The position numbers and the translations under genes were made by a program. DNA of 64,000 nucleotides from Algoriphagus boseongensis (GTDB taxonomy: Bacteria; Bacteroidota; Bacteroidia; Cytophagales; Cyclobacteriaceae), in NCBI RefSeq assembly GCF_004362805.1, contig NZ_SNYF01000007.1, forward strand, positions 310,001 to 374,000, read 5' to 3'. The notes under the pieces were generated by a model. It saw nothing but the letters and a program-made list of their open reading frames with translations, had not been told where the DNA came from and searched no databases. Shown piece by piece: positions 9,044-18,549 of this stretch (position 1 is the stretch's first letter; each line of letters begins with the position of its first letter).

Positions 9044-9715
9044 TTATTGAAGCTTAAAGCGGATAGGAATCGTCATCCTTGAACGGACTGGCCTTCCTCG
9101 AAATCTTCCAGGTTCCCATTTTGGGGAATTTAAGATCACTTGCATTGCTGCATTATCCAGACCTTCTCCGGCTGACCGGACCACTTCTGCATCCTCGATA
9201 CTGCCATCCAGATTAATCACAAATCGAATAAATACAGTTCCTTCTATTCCTGCTCTTTGCTCTAGTTTAGGATAAGAAAGGTTTTTCTTGAGATAGGCAT
9301 ACCAAGCATCCATTCCTCCTTTGAAACTTGCCTGAACCTCAGTGTAGTCATAGATCTCATCGCCTTTGTCAATTACCGGCGGCTGATCATCAAGTTTGAT
9401 TTCGGGAATTTCTGTTTCCGGAGAAATATTCAGGTCAAAGGTGATTTTATCCTCAATTGCTTCATCATCCTCAATCTCTTCAAATTTTGGAATCTGAATT
9501 GGATCTGGTTGCCTTGGAGGTTCTTGAATAGTTATGGGTACCTCGAAATCATTTAAATCAAGAATTCCATTTTCAAATTCTAAAATAGGTTTTTCTTCAT
9601 AAGACTTCCATTCGAAAGCCACCAAAACAGCGCCGACTGAAATCATCAGTCCCAAACTAAAAAAGGCGTGCGTCCATCTGTGGACTTCCTTTTTGGGATT
9701 TTTTTTGGTTTCCAT
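9044..9715 (-). CDS. tonB: TonB-family energy transducer (copy 2 of a tandem pair)
   Basis: A 223-residue inner-membrane-anchored protein. One transmembrane helix (about residues 17-35, HAFFSLGLMISVGAVLVAF) is followed by an acidic, proline-containing periplasmic linker and a C-terminal TonB domain (GGMDAWYAYLKKNLSYPKL, EGTVFIRFVINLDGSIEDAEV, GRPVRSRMTIPIRFKLQ). TonB passes proton-motive energy from ExbBD to outer-membrane transporters such as SusC/TonB-dependent receptors. It is clearly paralogous to the next gene upstream (same ending and same GGM...Y..YLxKNLxYP pattern) but has a much less proline-rich linker, so it may serve another set of receptors. No exbB/exbD is nearby. It is framed by terminators and a 12-base inverted repeat in its leader. 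Confidence 0.9.
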   Translation of the reverse strand: METKKNPKKEVHRWTHAFFSLGLMISVGAVLVAFEWKSYEEKPILEFENGILDLNDFEVPITIQEPPRQPDPIQIPKFEEIEDDEAIEDKITFDLNISPETEIPEIKLDDQPPVIDKGDEIYDYTEVQASFKGGMDAWYAYLKKNLSYPKLEQRAGIEGTVFIRFVINLDGSIEDAEVVRSAGEGLDNAAMQVILNSPKWEPGRFRGRPVRSRMTIPIRFKLQ

Positions 9716-9720
9716 GCTGA

Positions 9721-9777
9721 TAGAGAATTAGTGTATTAAAAATTTAATCAAAACACTTTAGATCAACTAATTCTCTA
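9721..9777. promoter_or_regulatory. 12-base perfect inverted repeat in the leader of the second tonB gene
   Basis: TAGAGAATTAGT (9721-9732) is repeated exactly in inverse at 9766-9777, 33 bases apart. One arm ends five bases before the tonB start codon. It can form a long-loop hairpin in the mRNA leader that would hide the start region, or act as a two-site operator. There is no T-run, so it is not a terminator. Confidence 0.45.
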
Positions 9778-9801
9778 ACAATTTTTAAGATTGGGTAAGT
9801 A

Positions 9802-9830
9802 CAAAAAAAAAGACCCGATTTCTCGGGTCT
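9802..9830 (-). terminator. Intrinsic terminator of the first tonB gene
   Basis: AGACCCGA (9811-9818) pairs perfectly with TCGGGTCT (9823-9830) around TTTC. Read leftward it is followed by nine T (9802-9810). It starts seven bases after the stop of the 9838-10518 gene, separating the two tonB genes. Confidence 0.92.
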
Positions 9831-9837
9831 CATTATT

Positions 9838-10518
9838 TTAGCTCAGTTTAAATCTGATTGGAAGTCTCATTCGAGTACGAACTGGACGACCTCTTTGCTT
9901 ACCTGGTGTCCATTTTGGAGCCTCGCTTACTACTCTTACCGCTTCTTCATCGCAACCTCCACCGATTCCTCTAAGAACTTCTACGTCTTGGATTGAACCG
10001 TCAGTGTTGATAACGAAAACCACGATAACAGTACCTTCGATACCCATTCTTCTTGCTTGAGTTGGGTACTTTAGGTTCTTGGAAAGATACTGGTTCCATC
10101 CAGACATTCCCCCTGGAGGTTCAGGCTGGTTTTCCACTACGTCAAAGATTTCGTCTGCCTTTTCTACTACGGGAGCTTCAGCAATCACTACTTCTTTAAT
10201 TACGGTGGTTTCCTTCACGTCCACGTCGAAGTTTACTTCAATTTTCTCATCGATCTTAACCTCATCTGGAATTTCCTCAATGATAGGCTGTTCCATTGGT
10301 GGAGGTGGTGGAGGTGGAGGTGGCTGTTCAGTGATCGGCACATCAAGCAATTCTTCGAAATTATCATTTACAGCACCAAGATCTTTCAAGTTGCTATCGT
10401 CAAATGATTTGTATTCGAAGGCAGCAAGTGTGAGACCTACAGCTACTGCCAAACCAAGGTTGGTGAACATTCCCACCCTGTTGGTTAAGTCAGCACTTGG
10501 AGTCTTTTTTGCTTCCAT
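9838..10518 (-). CDS. tonB: TonB-family energy transducer (copy 1, proline-rich)
   Basis: A 226-residue TonB protein: cytoplasmic start, one membrane helix (about 16-34), a periplasmic linker with nine consecutive prolines (about residues 65-75) and an acidic/Val-rich repeat, then the C-terminal TonB domain (SKNLKYPTQARRMGIEGTV, NTDGSIQDVEVLRGIGGGCD, RPVRTRMRLPIRFKLS). It couples ExbBD to outer-membrane TonB-dependent transporters. It ends in a strong terminator and is followed by its paralogue. The 69-base gap to the vanZ-like gene may hold its promoter, but I see no clean TAnnTTTG box. Confidence 0.92.
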   Translation of the reverse strand: MEAKKTPSADLTNRVGMFTNLGLAVAVGLTLAAFEYKSFDDSNLKDLGAVNDNFEELLDVPITEQPPPPPPPPPMEQPIIEEIPDEVKIDEKIEVNFDVDVKETTVIKEVVIAEAPVVEKADEIFDVVENQPEPPGGMSGWNQYLSKNLKYPTQARRMGIEGTVIVVFVINTDGSIQDVEVLRGIGGGCDEEAVRVVSEAPKWTPGKQRGRPVRTRMRLPIRFKLS

Positions 10519-10587
10519 GAGTTAATTGGTTTTTATACAGGTTAATCTTTTCGATTTTAAGCTAACAATTTTAATAATAATTGAAGA

Positions 10588-10959
10588 TTATTCCAAGATG
10601 TATTTGTTAGATGGCACCTTAAAATATATCAATAAACCAGAAATTGCTCCTAGGACATTGACAATCATGTCTAAATAGTCAAACGACCTATACGGAATAA
10701 ATTGTTGTAAATACTCGAGAATTATTCCAACTCCCACCCCAAAGATCAAGAAATTGATCCAAATCCTGGTACTAGATAGGCTTGGAGTTTTTTTCTTTAG
10801 ACCAACTCCGCACCATAAATAGCTTTGAATTGTGAATACAATCCAATGGATGGCTTTATCCTGAAAATTAAATAAATCAACTTCAGGAAATGTAGTTCCC
10901 GGGCTTAACATAGCCCGCATCAGAACCGCTAGCCAACTTATGGCAAGAATTAGTCTCAA
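10588..10959 (-). CDS. VanZ-like family membrane protein
   Basis: A 123-residue protein with four predicted membrane segments (about 3-14, 36-53, 66-84, 98-113). It has VanZ-family landmarks: DKAIHWIVFTIQSYLWCGV, then EYLQQFIPYRSFDYLDMIVNVLGAISG, matching the ExxQxxxPxRxxDxxDxxxNxxG pattern. VanZ gives low-level teicoplanin resistance in enterococci; in most bacteria the role is unknown and probably envelope-related. It begins eight bases after gcvH and is likely co-transcribed with it, a pairing I recall from related genomes. Confidence 0.85.
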   Translation of the reverse strand: MRLILAISWLAVLMRAMLSPGTTFPEVDLFNFQDKAIHWIVFTIQSYLWCGVGLKKKTPSLSSTRIWINFLIFGVGVGIILEYLQQFIPYRSFDYLDMIVNVLGAISGLLIYFKVPSNKYILE

Positions 10960-10967
10960 TTTTTTTC

Positions 10968-11345
10968 TTATTCTCCAACCAGCTCAGCGTAAGACGCAGC
11001 ATCCAGCAAATCTCCAGGAAGGTCCCCTGTGATTTTTACTTTCACCATCCATCCGCCTTCGTATGGAGCTTCATTTACCATTTCTGGTGAGCCTTCTAAT
11101 TCTTCGTTAAACTCAATGATTTCCCCAGTTACTGGCATGAATAGATCAGAAACTGTTTTCACCGCTTCTACTGTTCCAAAAACTTCACCAGCTTCGATGG
11201 TTTCACCCACTGTTTCCACTTCTACATATACAATATCGCCCAATTCTTTCTGAGCGAAATCAGTAATTCCGATGGTTGCGATATCACCATCAATTTTTAC
11301 CCATTCGTGGTCTTTAGTGTACTTAAGGTCTTGAGGAAAATTCAT
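10968..11345 (-). CDS. gcvH: Glycine cleavage system H protein
   Basis: A 125-residue lipoyl carrier that shuttles the aminomethyl group between the P, T and L proteins of glycine cleavage. The lipoylation motif [20 protein letters not shown] places the lipoyl lysine at K63. The N-terminal [14 protein letters not shown] and the C-terminal [11 protein letters not shown] are typical, as is the length. The partner genes gcvP and gcvT are not in the window. The promoter-like sequence at 11369-11399 suggests its own transcript start after sprA. Confidence 0.97.
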   Translation of the reverse strand: MNFPQDLKYTKDHEWVKIDGDIATIGITDFAQKELGDIVYVEVETVGETIEAGEVFGTVEAVKTVSDLFMPVTGEIIEFNEELEGSPEMVNEAPYEGGWMVKVKITGDLPGDLLDAASYAELVGE

Positions 11346-11368
11346 TGTTTGTTTGATTTTGATCGAGC

Positions 11369-11399
11369 CAAAATTAAGAGGTTTCAGATCAGTTTAAAA
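11369..11399 (-). promoter_or_regulatory. Candidate promoter of gcvH
   Basis: On the minus strand TAATTTTG (11376-11369) fits the Bacteroidota -7 consensus TAnnTTTG. TTTT at 11399-11396, 19 bases upstream, is one base off the -33 TTTG. It lies 24 bases before the gcvH start. Confidence 0.6.
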
Positions 11400-11400
11400 T

Positions 11401-14400
11401 CTATTGAGATAAATTAAATCGTAATTGTCCGCCAAAGGCAGTAGAAGTCCTTCTGTAGACTGTTGTCACTCGAGGATCATTAATGGTTCTTTCGAAATAG
11501 ATCGTAAGATTTAAGTTTTGATTCACCACATATCCAATGGTTGGACGAAGGTTGATGTTTAGGTTTCCGTTGGTTACGGTGCTCTTTTCATCAATCTTAT
11601 GCTGGACTTGGATAGTATTTGAGATTCGTGAATCCAGCCTGAGTTGAAGGTCATTTTTCAAGACTTTTTGGCTTCCTTGAATTTTGAAAGGAACTTTCAC
11701 CCCAGCCTTGGTATAGGCAAGTGTTAAACTCACATCACTGCTTTTCTGCTCAGTCACCTGTGAGTTGGAAAAATTCAGACCTAAGTTTCTTTCCTTATTG
11801 TAATTCATTGAAATATTAAAGCGATCCTTGGTTAACAAGTCCACTCCGATCAAAGGAGCGAATCGCTCACTTAATACCACCTGGTTGAGGACATAGATTG
11901 GAATAAATTGTCCATCAGTATTGGTGATGCTTGGGTTTTGTATCCTTTGTAAGCTGTTGAAAAGCTCCAATCCTTGCTGGTATTGCAAGGAATTCGAGAA
12001 ATTACTTACATCATAAGTCGAAGCATACGAGTGGGTAATATTGATGCTGCTAAATTTATCACTCAATCCTTTCAATCTGGAAAGTCCCCGATAATCCAAT
12101 CTCCAGTTTGGTAATGGAGTTTTTGGGAATGGGTTTAAATCCATTTGATTTGGATCCTTTCCGGAATAGGCTGCCAAGAAAGAAGGAATCAACACGTCTT
12201 GCCCATTGATTCCATATTCACCTTGCCCAGAATTGGCATTATCCAATCTAGATTTTATGGTAAACCGGTAATTCTCAAAATCATTAAAGAGTGCAGATCG
12301 GTTGTCCGGAAGGAATTTTGAGAAGGTAGTTCCGATCATAATCGTAGTGATACTATAGGAACCTAAACGATTTGGACCGATAGGTTCGTAGGAGCCAGGA
12401 TTGTCAGTTGAATTTCTGAAAATCTCCATGTAATCACCTATTTCTCTTTTTCTTGCTTCAAGTGTTACCCGGAAATCTTGGAAAGGTTCTACCAAACTGG
12501 TCAATCGCAAGTTCATGGCCCGATTTTGCCTAAAGGGTTGAGTTAGTTCAGGACTTGGAGCCAAGTTCCCTTCATCGGCCAGATCAAATCGGATATTTGG
12601 ATTTTGACTTCCGAAAATAAATGCCCATCCAGGATTGTCCCAGGCTCTATCCATGCCGAGAAGACCTGTATTTGGCATATATCCCGGAAGGAAGGTCCCT
12701 TCAACTACTCCATAGTTAAAAGTGACCTCCTTGACCATCATCAAGAATTTCAGCAGCTTATTGCTAAAAGGAGTTCCAATTGTGTCTTCAGCTGTCACTC
12801 CGCCTCGTCCCGGAATTGTCGGACGTTTTGGTGCATTGAGAGCAGCTAATTTTTTGTTTTTATTGTAGAGTTTAATCAAATCAAATTTCCCGGTCAGATT
12901 TTGATCTCGGGTATTTTGAATCACATTACCCAAGGTGTCCTTCTGTCCAATTGAACCAGTTAGCCATGTGTAAGAAGTTACATTTCGATAATCTGTTTGA
13001 ATCCAATCCGTCAATGGGATTTTGTTCAATGGAAGCGTATAGTTGATGGTAATGGTATGGTTGTAATTTGTGGTTCTGCCAAAGCGCCAAAAGTTTTGTT
13101 TGACCGAATCTCTTTTCGCCTGAGTATCCAAATCCCCTTGAGGCTCATCAATGATTGCCATCGCTCTGGATGCAAAATCAACTCTTAGATTATTCGAAAG
13201 ATCCCAGTTAATATTAAAAGTTCGATTCATAAAGAATGACTTTTGGAATAGAGGATCCACTCCCGAGGTGCTCAATCGATCATTGCGGTACTGAGACCTT
13301 ATGAATCTTCTATCCACATCAATCCTTGCCAATAGGAGAGTAGGGGAAAGGTTAAGATTAAAATCTTTTATAAGCTTCAAATAAGGGGAATTTAATCCCT
13401 CAGATTTTTTGAAAGGTTCAATTCGCCATTCCTTAGGCTGATAACTGTAAGTAACATTTCCCCGGTTGGTTTTGAAACTATACCCTTGAATCTGAGCATT
13501 GGTTTGGGTGACTATTCCCGAAGCATAGGAAAAAGCGAAGTTGGAAAGATCATAAAGCCTATTTGGGGACTCAGGATTTTTCTTCAGCTTTCTAACATTG
13601 TTGAAGCTTAGATTTCTTCGCTGTAATTGGTCTAGGGCAATATTTCTGTAATTGGTTCGGTCTGCGTCAGTTTCAAATTTTGCCAAAGCCAATTCGAACG
13701 GTACATCAGGATTGAGCGGATCATATTCCGGTCGGGTAGAAGATTTTTCTACTGAAAAATACATCGGGATACTTACCCCCAAAGCCTCTGGAAGAAGTTT
13801 GTTTACCTCCACATTGGTAGAGATATCATACTGAGTCGTTGCTGATCTGGTTCTCTGAGAAAGTCTGGTTTCCAATCCTCCAAACCCAATGGAATTGTGT
13901 CTCATGGAAGCAGAGACCACAGCTACATCTGCGATTTTTGCATTTAGGAAGGCATTTGCGGCATAGCCGTTATTTTTTGTGAACCCTGTAACTCGAAGTT
14001 CATTTGCCCACATGCAAATGGATTTCGAAGAACCTATTCCAGTTCCGGGATTTCTTACCCCGATCATCATGCCTTGCACCTGACTTAGTTCGGGTCTTCC
14101 TACCACGGTGACTTTGTATTGCCTGATGGTTTGGGAATAAGGTAAAGTCAATGGAGACTGGGAGTTATCCCGGTCAATTTTTACTCCGACGATTTCCTGG
14201 ATGGCTATGTCTATTTCGTTCTCTTTTGGCCAAACGATCGTTGGATCATTGGTGCCAAGAGGAGAAATAAGTAGCGGAAGCTCAATTTCATAATAGTTGT
14301 CCGTGTAGTCAGTTCCGAGTCTCAAGAAAGCAGTCATTTCTCCATCCAAAGCATCTTCGCTATTTGCATGGAAAAACATCTTTAGCCGCTCATACTGAAC

Positions 14401-17400
14401 CAGATCAATGGTTAGATTTTTGAATACTGCACGCGAATCTTTTGGAGCCAAGTCCTCTACACAAACCCGAAGAGATTGTTCATTTAATCTTCTTTCTACG
14501 GTCGAAGTATTATCTCTGTCTCGATTAATTCCTGGAGGAAGTACATAAGGACTTTGTTTATCACTTCCTTGGGAATTTTGCTCAATGGAAACCACATCAA
14601 CTGTCACATTTGAAATATCCGGTTCCGGGATTTCAAAGAATCCTTTTTCAAATAAAGATTCCTGGAAAATTCTCCACTGGCTACCCACCATTCTGAATTC
14701 AGCCATTCTCAAAACAACTGGCTGCTGGAAATCCGTCAGGTAGGTTCTGATCCAACGAATAGATTTAAATCCAGTAATGTCGCCTTGAACCCGATCTGGC
14801 TGTCGAACAGGAATTCTAAATAGATACCAATTGACCTCATCTCCATTTTCATTGTGAGTTACTCGATCGACGATGTAATTTTCACCCACATTGAGTTGGC
14901 CGGGTCTTAAATCGATCTCGTATTCGTAATAATTTTCAAGTTCGTTGATGGTATTATCTGTGTTGAGATCCTCGTTGTCTGGATTGTTCGTTCCTGAAGG
15001 AGTGTATGGAAGGTTTGGATCTGCAGAAACAGGAGTATTTCCCTCCATTCCGTTGAATTTCTTATAACGCTGAAGAATTTTTGCGTTGGCTTCGTCAAAA
15101 TTGTTTCCTAAATAATACTGGAACTGATCTCCAGATACGTCCTGTAAAATGGCATTTTTAGCTTCTTGAGAAACATTCAAGCGATCTAAGAACCTTGACT
15201 TAAAATAAGTTTGCTCATCGTCATTTTTTAATCCATCCAGACCCACATCTTGATTTACTCTAGAAGATTCAGAATTATCAAAAGCTGGAATCAGGAATTG
15301 TTCTCTGGTAATCCTTCCCCATTCATTTTGTCCGGTTTCATCTGAATTGCCATCTGCTGGAAGTCCATTTTCAAAAGCATGTCTTCCATCACGCATCACG
15401 TCCTCAGAAATGTCACCCAAATTCAGGAAAAGCTTTCCTCCCGTGGTATTGTTTTGGTTAAAAATCCCATCGATTACTCGTCCATTTTCTCCAGAGATAA
15501 AAGGATCCATAAGCCAGAACTCGATGTATTCGATATTGGTTCGGTCAAAGTCTACCTCCGTGGTAATTGCTCTTGTGATCGCACCATAGTTAAGTCTAGG
15601 ATTGGGAAGCAGTCCATTGGTGTTCAAATTTGGATTGTAGTTGAACATCCCGCGCTCTTGAGGGAAATAGGCCAATTCCAAAAGAGGCTGAGGCACGATG
15701 ATTACATCTCTGTCCTGATTTTTGAAAATCTCCTGAGGGACTACCCGTCTCACGTAGTGATTTCTTCGATCCTCGCCTGTAATATTAGAAGGAACCCCTG
15801 GGCCACTTTCTCTATAGAAAATATTATCAATGTTGTACCAAGCCAATCTGGCTCTTCGGTAGGTATTGCCCAGATTGTCCTCAGTGGATTGGCTGAGATC
15901 AAATTTATTATCAGGAGTGGCAGGAGTAGACCCAAGTTTCCAGGTTTGATTGGCCTGGCCGCCTAGATAAAATGGTGTCACCGCTGCCTCAAAATCATCA
16001 ATATAGGAGGCCACATCTCCATCCACTCGATTTGAAGATCCAGGGATTAGGTGGGCAAATTCAGCATTGAACTGTACGAGGGATTTTTCTTTGGTGTCGG
16101 TAAACGGTAGGGCATCTGCAAGCTTGGTCAGGAATCTGGACTCATCATTGAAATTCACATCCAATCCCCACAGGCTGTTTCTCAGGGTCTCATTTCCAGT
16201 GGCAATACGGGTGATGTTTGGCCGCTCATTGAGATACATGAAAGTACCCCCGACATTTAGTTTTTTGCTGGCCAGATAATCCAGCCTTGTTCCAATAAGA
16301 CTTCTTGTTTGAAAGGATACCAAATCGGCTTTTTCGAAGCTTACATTGATCTGCTTTCCTGATTGCAAAATCGCATCATTGATGATTACCAATCGACCCA
16401 CATTGTAGTCGATGGTATAATCTACTCCTTCGGAAAGCGGAATATTTCCGGCCTGTACGATCACAGAACCCGGAGCTATATTTAATCCAGGAAGTTGAAT
16501 TTCACTGGCAGAACCAGCTGTCAATCGTCCCTTGATAAAGTATTTATTCAACCTCGTCACCAATTCAGCATCTGCCTGGGTCGTACGGTAAAGGGTGTCA
16601 TAGACATATTTATCCTTTAGGACAATTTCTTCTGCATTAAATCTCCTATCCAAGTTTGAACCAAAGGGTTCCAGAACAGGAAAAATCAAAAGTCCTCTGT
16701 TGGAGATCATGGTCAGCCCTTCTACAAAGTCAAAGTTTCCGTCTGGTGCCGGGTCATTTTGAGGGTTGAGATTATCCAAACCCGTTAACCTGATCAAAGG
16801 AACATCCTTAATATTAGCACCTTCCAAAAGAGATGGGTTATCCAAACCAGTTCGGTCATCTCTATAAATGATTTGAAGCTGGAATCCATCTCTCAAAACC
16901 TGACTGGCATTGAGACTGTAAACGTTTTTCATCATCAAATCCCAGGTAGGAATTCGAGTATTGATTCTTGCAGGTCGAAGGAGTTTCAAGAAAATCAATT
17001 CATCTTCTGCCCGAACCTGATAGTCTTCGGTCAATTCCCCGACTTTAAAAACCTGACCATTGTAGGTGTATTCGTAAGAAACAGCTAAGACTTCATCATT
17101 CTGTAGTCTTCGAAAAAGGGATAAATAACCAAGCTGTGGATTAAAGAAAAATTCGGAGGGGTCCAATTTTCTGGCCCCGTTGATTTGCTCAAAATCGATT
17201 CCTTTTCTCAATCCTAAATCAGATTCCATGGCTCTGGCTCCGGTGTCAAAAGGTCTGTAGCCTGGATTTGAAGAAATATTGGAATAAAGAAGGTTTGCTC
17301 CATTTCCTGATGGAGCATTCGGATTACCAGGACCAATGCTGGGGTTATTCGGATTGTAAATTACCCTGCCCTCACCCAAATCCAGGAAGGCTGCAAAATT

Positions 17401-18537
17401 TCTCAGGGTTTCCGTATTGGTAGCCCTGTTCATAATGTAGACCTCAATACGGGTAACATTGACTCCAGAAAGGACTTGAGGCAATCCTCTCAACCAGCGC
17501 TCATAATTGTCTCTAAAGAAATGAGAAAGGAAGAAATGCCTATTGTCATCGTATTTAGAGGCTTGAATTTCAAACCCTCTTCCTTGTCCATTGGCATCGA
17601 TCACCAGATTATCTCTTCTCCCTCTCTGGGTGGAAGCGACTGCTGTCACATTTAATTTTCCAAAACGCATTTGGGTTTTTACTCCAAATAGGTTTTGAGC
17701 ACCTTGGATTAGCCTGTTTTGCACAGGCATACTGACGTTGCCTATTTCGATGGATTGGATGATGTCTTCATCGAAACCATCGTATTCCACTTTTAGCTGA
17801 TTTTGAAAATCAAAGGAGTTGTTGGAGTCAAAATTTGCGGAGATTTTCATTTTCTCTCCTAAAGACCCATTTACAGCCATTTGAATCTGCTGTTGGAAAT
17901 TGAATCCGCCATTTTGTTGCTGACGAATAGGAAGGGTAGGGTTGTCCACTCTTCTGAAAATTCCCCCAAAATCAAGATTCACATAACCTGTCGGAACGAT
18001 ATTGATGTCACTTCCCCCGAAAATTCTATCAAAGGAAGGGCTTACTGTCAGAGGCGGAATAAGGTTTCTTCCTTCCACGGCACTTTCTCCATCCATTCCC
18101 CTAGCTCTGGTTCTCCAGTAGTCCTGCCTAACCCGATATTCCTGAATTTTGGAAAATTCATCAAAATCATACTCCTGCTCATTCCCTAGTCTGGTGCTGT
18201 CGATCTGGTCCAGAATGTTGTAGCGAAGCGTTGAATCAACTTTGATTTGAACGTTTTGGTCGACTGGAGGACTTGGGAGAAAGGGAGATCTTTGTCGAAG
18301 AAATGGGTTGGAGTAGGGGAAAAGCGGATTCGTCCTCATATTTTGCCAAAGCAAAAAAGATGGGGATAGTCTTCTGAGGTTTAGGGAATCCTGCTTGGCT
18401 CGGGTACTGTCAGTCGGGGAAGTCTGTTGAGCTAGGAGGGGTGATCCTATGAAAAGAAAGCTCGACAGGACCAAAACGACAGGAACCAGACTCCTAAACT
18501 TCCTCCTGCAAAAAGTCAGTATCTCCTGAAAGATCAA
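11401..18537 (-). CDS. sprA: Cell surface protein SprA, T9SS outer-membrane translocon
   Basis: A 2378-residue protein, the longest in the window, with a signal peptide (cleavage near SPLLAQQ, about residue 37). SprA is the very large beta-barrel pore of the type IX secretion system (Sov in Porphyromonas) and is needed for gliding and surface protein export. The sequence is full of outer-membrane beta-strand patterns and carries landmarks recalled from SprA: GYVNLDFGGIFRRVDNPTLP, SANFDSNNSFDFQNQLKVEY, GDVASYIDDFEAA and RIDVDRRFIRSQYRNDR. Length matches the family (about 2400). It begins 12 bases after ruvA in a ruvA-sprA-gcvH order that I recall as conserved in Bacteroidota. With porU at the left edge it shows the organism has T9SS. 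Confidence 0.96.
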   Translation of the reverse strand: MIFQEILTFCRRKFRSLVPVVLVLSSFLFIGSPLLAQQTSPTDSTRAKQDSLNLRRLSPSFLLWQNMRTNPLFPYSNPFLRQRSPFLPSPPVDQNVQIKVDSTLRYNILDQIDSTRLGNEQEYDFDEFSKIQEYRVRQDYWRTRARGMDGESAVEGRNLIPPLTVSPSFDRIFGGSDINIVPTGYVNLDFGGIFRRVDNPTLPIRQQQNGGFNFQQQIQMAVNGSLGEKMKISANFDSNNSFDFQNQLKVEYDGFDEDIIQSIEIGNVSMPVQNRLIQGAQNLFGVKTQMRFGKLNVTAVASTQRGRRDNLVIDANGQGRGFEIQASKYDDNRHFFLSHFFRDNYERWLRGLPQVLSGVNVTRIEVYIMNRATNTETLRNFAAFLDLGEGRVIYNPNNPSIGPGNPNAPSGNGANLLYSNISSNPGYRPFDTGARAMESDLGLRKGIDFEQINGARKLDPSEFFFNPQLGYLSLFRRLQNDEVLAVSYEYTYNGQVFKVGELTEDYQVRAEDELIFLKLLRPARINTRIPTWDLMMKNVYSLNASQVLRDGFQLQIIYRDDRTGLDNPSLLEGANIKDVPLIRLTGLDNLNPQNDPAPDGNFDFVEGLTMISNRGLLIFPVLEPFGSNLDRRFNAEEIVLKDKYVYDTLYRTTQADAELVTRLNKYFIKGRLTAGSASEIQLPGLNIAPGSVIVQAGNIPLSEGVDYTIDYNVGRLVIINDAILQSGKQINVSFEKADLVSFQTRSLIGTRLDYLASKKLNVGGTFMYLNERPNITRIATGNETLRNSLWGLDVNFNDESRFLTKLADALPFTDTKEKSLVQFNAEFAHLIPGSSNRVDGDVASYIDDFEAAVTPFYLGGQANQTWKLGSTPATPDNKFDLSQSTEDNLGNTYRRARLAWYNIDNIFYRESGPGVPSNITGEDRRNHYVRRVVPQEIFKNQDRDVIIVPQPLLELAYFPQERGMFNYNPNLNTNGLLPNPRLNYGAITRAITTEVDFDRTNIEYIEFWLMDPFISGENGRVIDGIFNQNNTTGGKLFLNLGDISEDVMRDGRHAFENGLPADGNSDETGQNEWGRITREQFLIPAFDNSESSRVNQDVGLDGLKNDDEQTYFKSRFLDRLNVSQEAKNAILQDVSGDQFQYYLGNNFDEANAKILQRYKKFNGMEGNTPVSADPNLPYTPSGTNNPDNEDLNTDNTINELENYYEYEIDLRPGQLNVGENYIVDRVTHNENGDEVNWYLFRIPVRQPDRVQGDITGFKSIRWIRTYLTDFQQPVVLRMAEFRMVGSQWRIFQESLFEKGFFEIPEPDISNVTVDVVSIEQNSQGSDKQSPYVLPPGINRDRDNTSTVERRLNEQSLRVCVEDLAPKDSRAVFKNLTIDLVQYERLKMFFHANSEDALDGEMTAFLRLGTDYTDNYYEIELPLLISPLGTNDPTIVWPKENEIDIAIQEIVGVKIDRDNSQSPLTLPYSQTIRQYKVTVVGRPELSQVQGMMIGVRNPGTGIGSSKSICMWANELRVTGFTKNNGYAANAFLNAKIADVAVVSASMRHNSIGFGGLETRLSQRTRSATTQYDISTNVEVNKLLPEALGVSIPMYFSVEKSSTRPEYDPLNPDVPFELALAKFETDADRTNYRNIALDQLQRRNLSFNNVRKLKKNPESPNRLYDLSNFAFSYASGIVTQTNAQIQGYSFKTNRGNVTYSYQPKEWRIEPFKKSEGLNSPYLKLIKDFNLNLSPTLLLARIDVDRRFIRSQYRNDRLSTSGVDPLFQKSFFMNRTFNINWDLSNNLRVDFASRAMAIIDEPQGDLDTQAKRDSVKQNFWRFGRTTNYNHTITINYTLPLNKIPLTDWIQTDYRNVTSYTWLTGSIGQKDTLGNVIQNTRDQNLTGKFDLIKLYNKNKKLAALNAPKRPTIPGRGGVTAEDTIGTPFSNKLLKFLMMVKEVTFNYGVVEGTFLPGYMPNTGLLGMDRAWDNPGWAFIFGSQNPNIRFDLADEGNLAPSPELTQPFRQNRAMNLRLTSLVEPFQDFRVTLEARKREIGDYMEIFRNSTDNPGSYEPIGPNRLGSYSITTIMIGTTFSKFLPDNRSALFNDFENYRFTIKSRLDNANSGQGEYGINGQDVLIPSFLAAYSGKDPNQMDLNPFPKTPLPNWRLDYRGLSRLKGLSDKFSSINITHSYASTYDVSNFSNSLQYQQGLELFNSLQRIQNPSITNTDGQFIPIYVLNQVVLSERFAPLIGVDLLTKDRFNISMNYNKERNLGLNFSNSQVTEQKSSDVSLTLAYTKAGVKVPFKIQGSQKVLKNDLQLRLDSRISNTIQVQHKIDEKSTVTNGNLNINLRPTIGYVVNQNLNLTIYFERTINDPRVTTVYRRTSTAFGGQLRFNLSQ

Positions 18538-18549
18538 TCCAGATTCAAA

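Noticed and set aside
10298-10323. GGT/GGA-rich tract on the plus strand looking like a repeat or G-quadruplex
   Set aside because: It is the antisense of the polyproline codons of the first tonB gene; function as DNA structure is possible but coding explains it.
10079-10525. A 148-codon plus-strand open frame with a Gly and Ser rich product
   Set aside because: It is the antisense of the tonB gene, which has strong family motifs; the product is low-complexity and has no independent support.
15379-15966. A 195-codon plus-strand open frame inside sprA
   Set aside because: It is antisense to a conserved part of SprA, and has no motif or promoter of its own.
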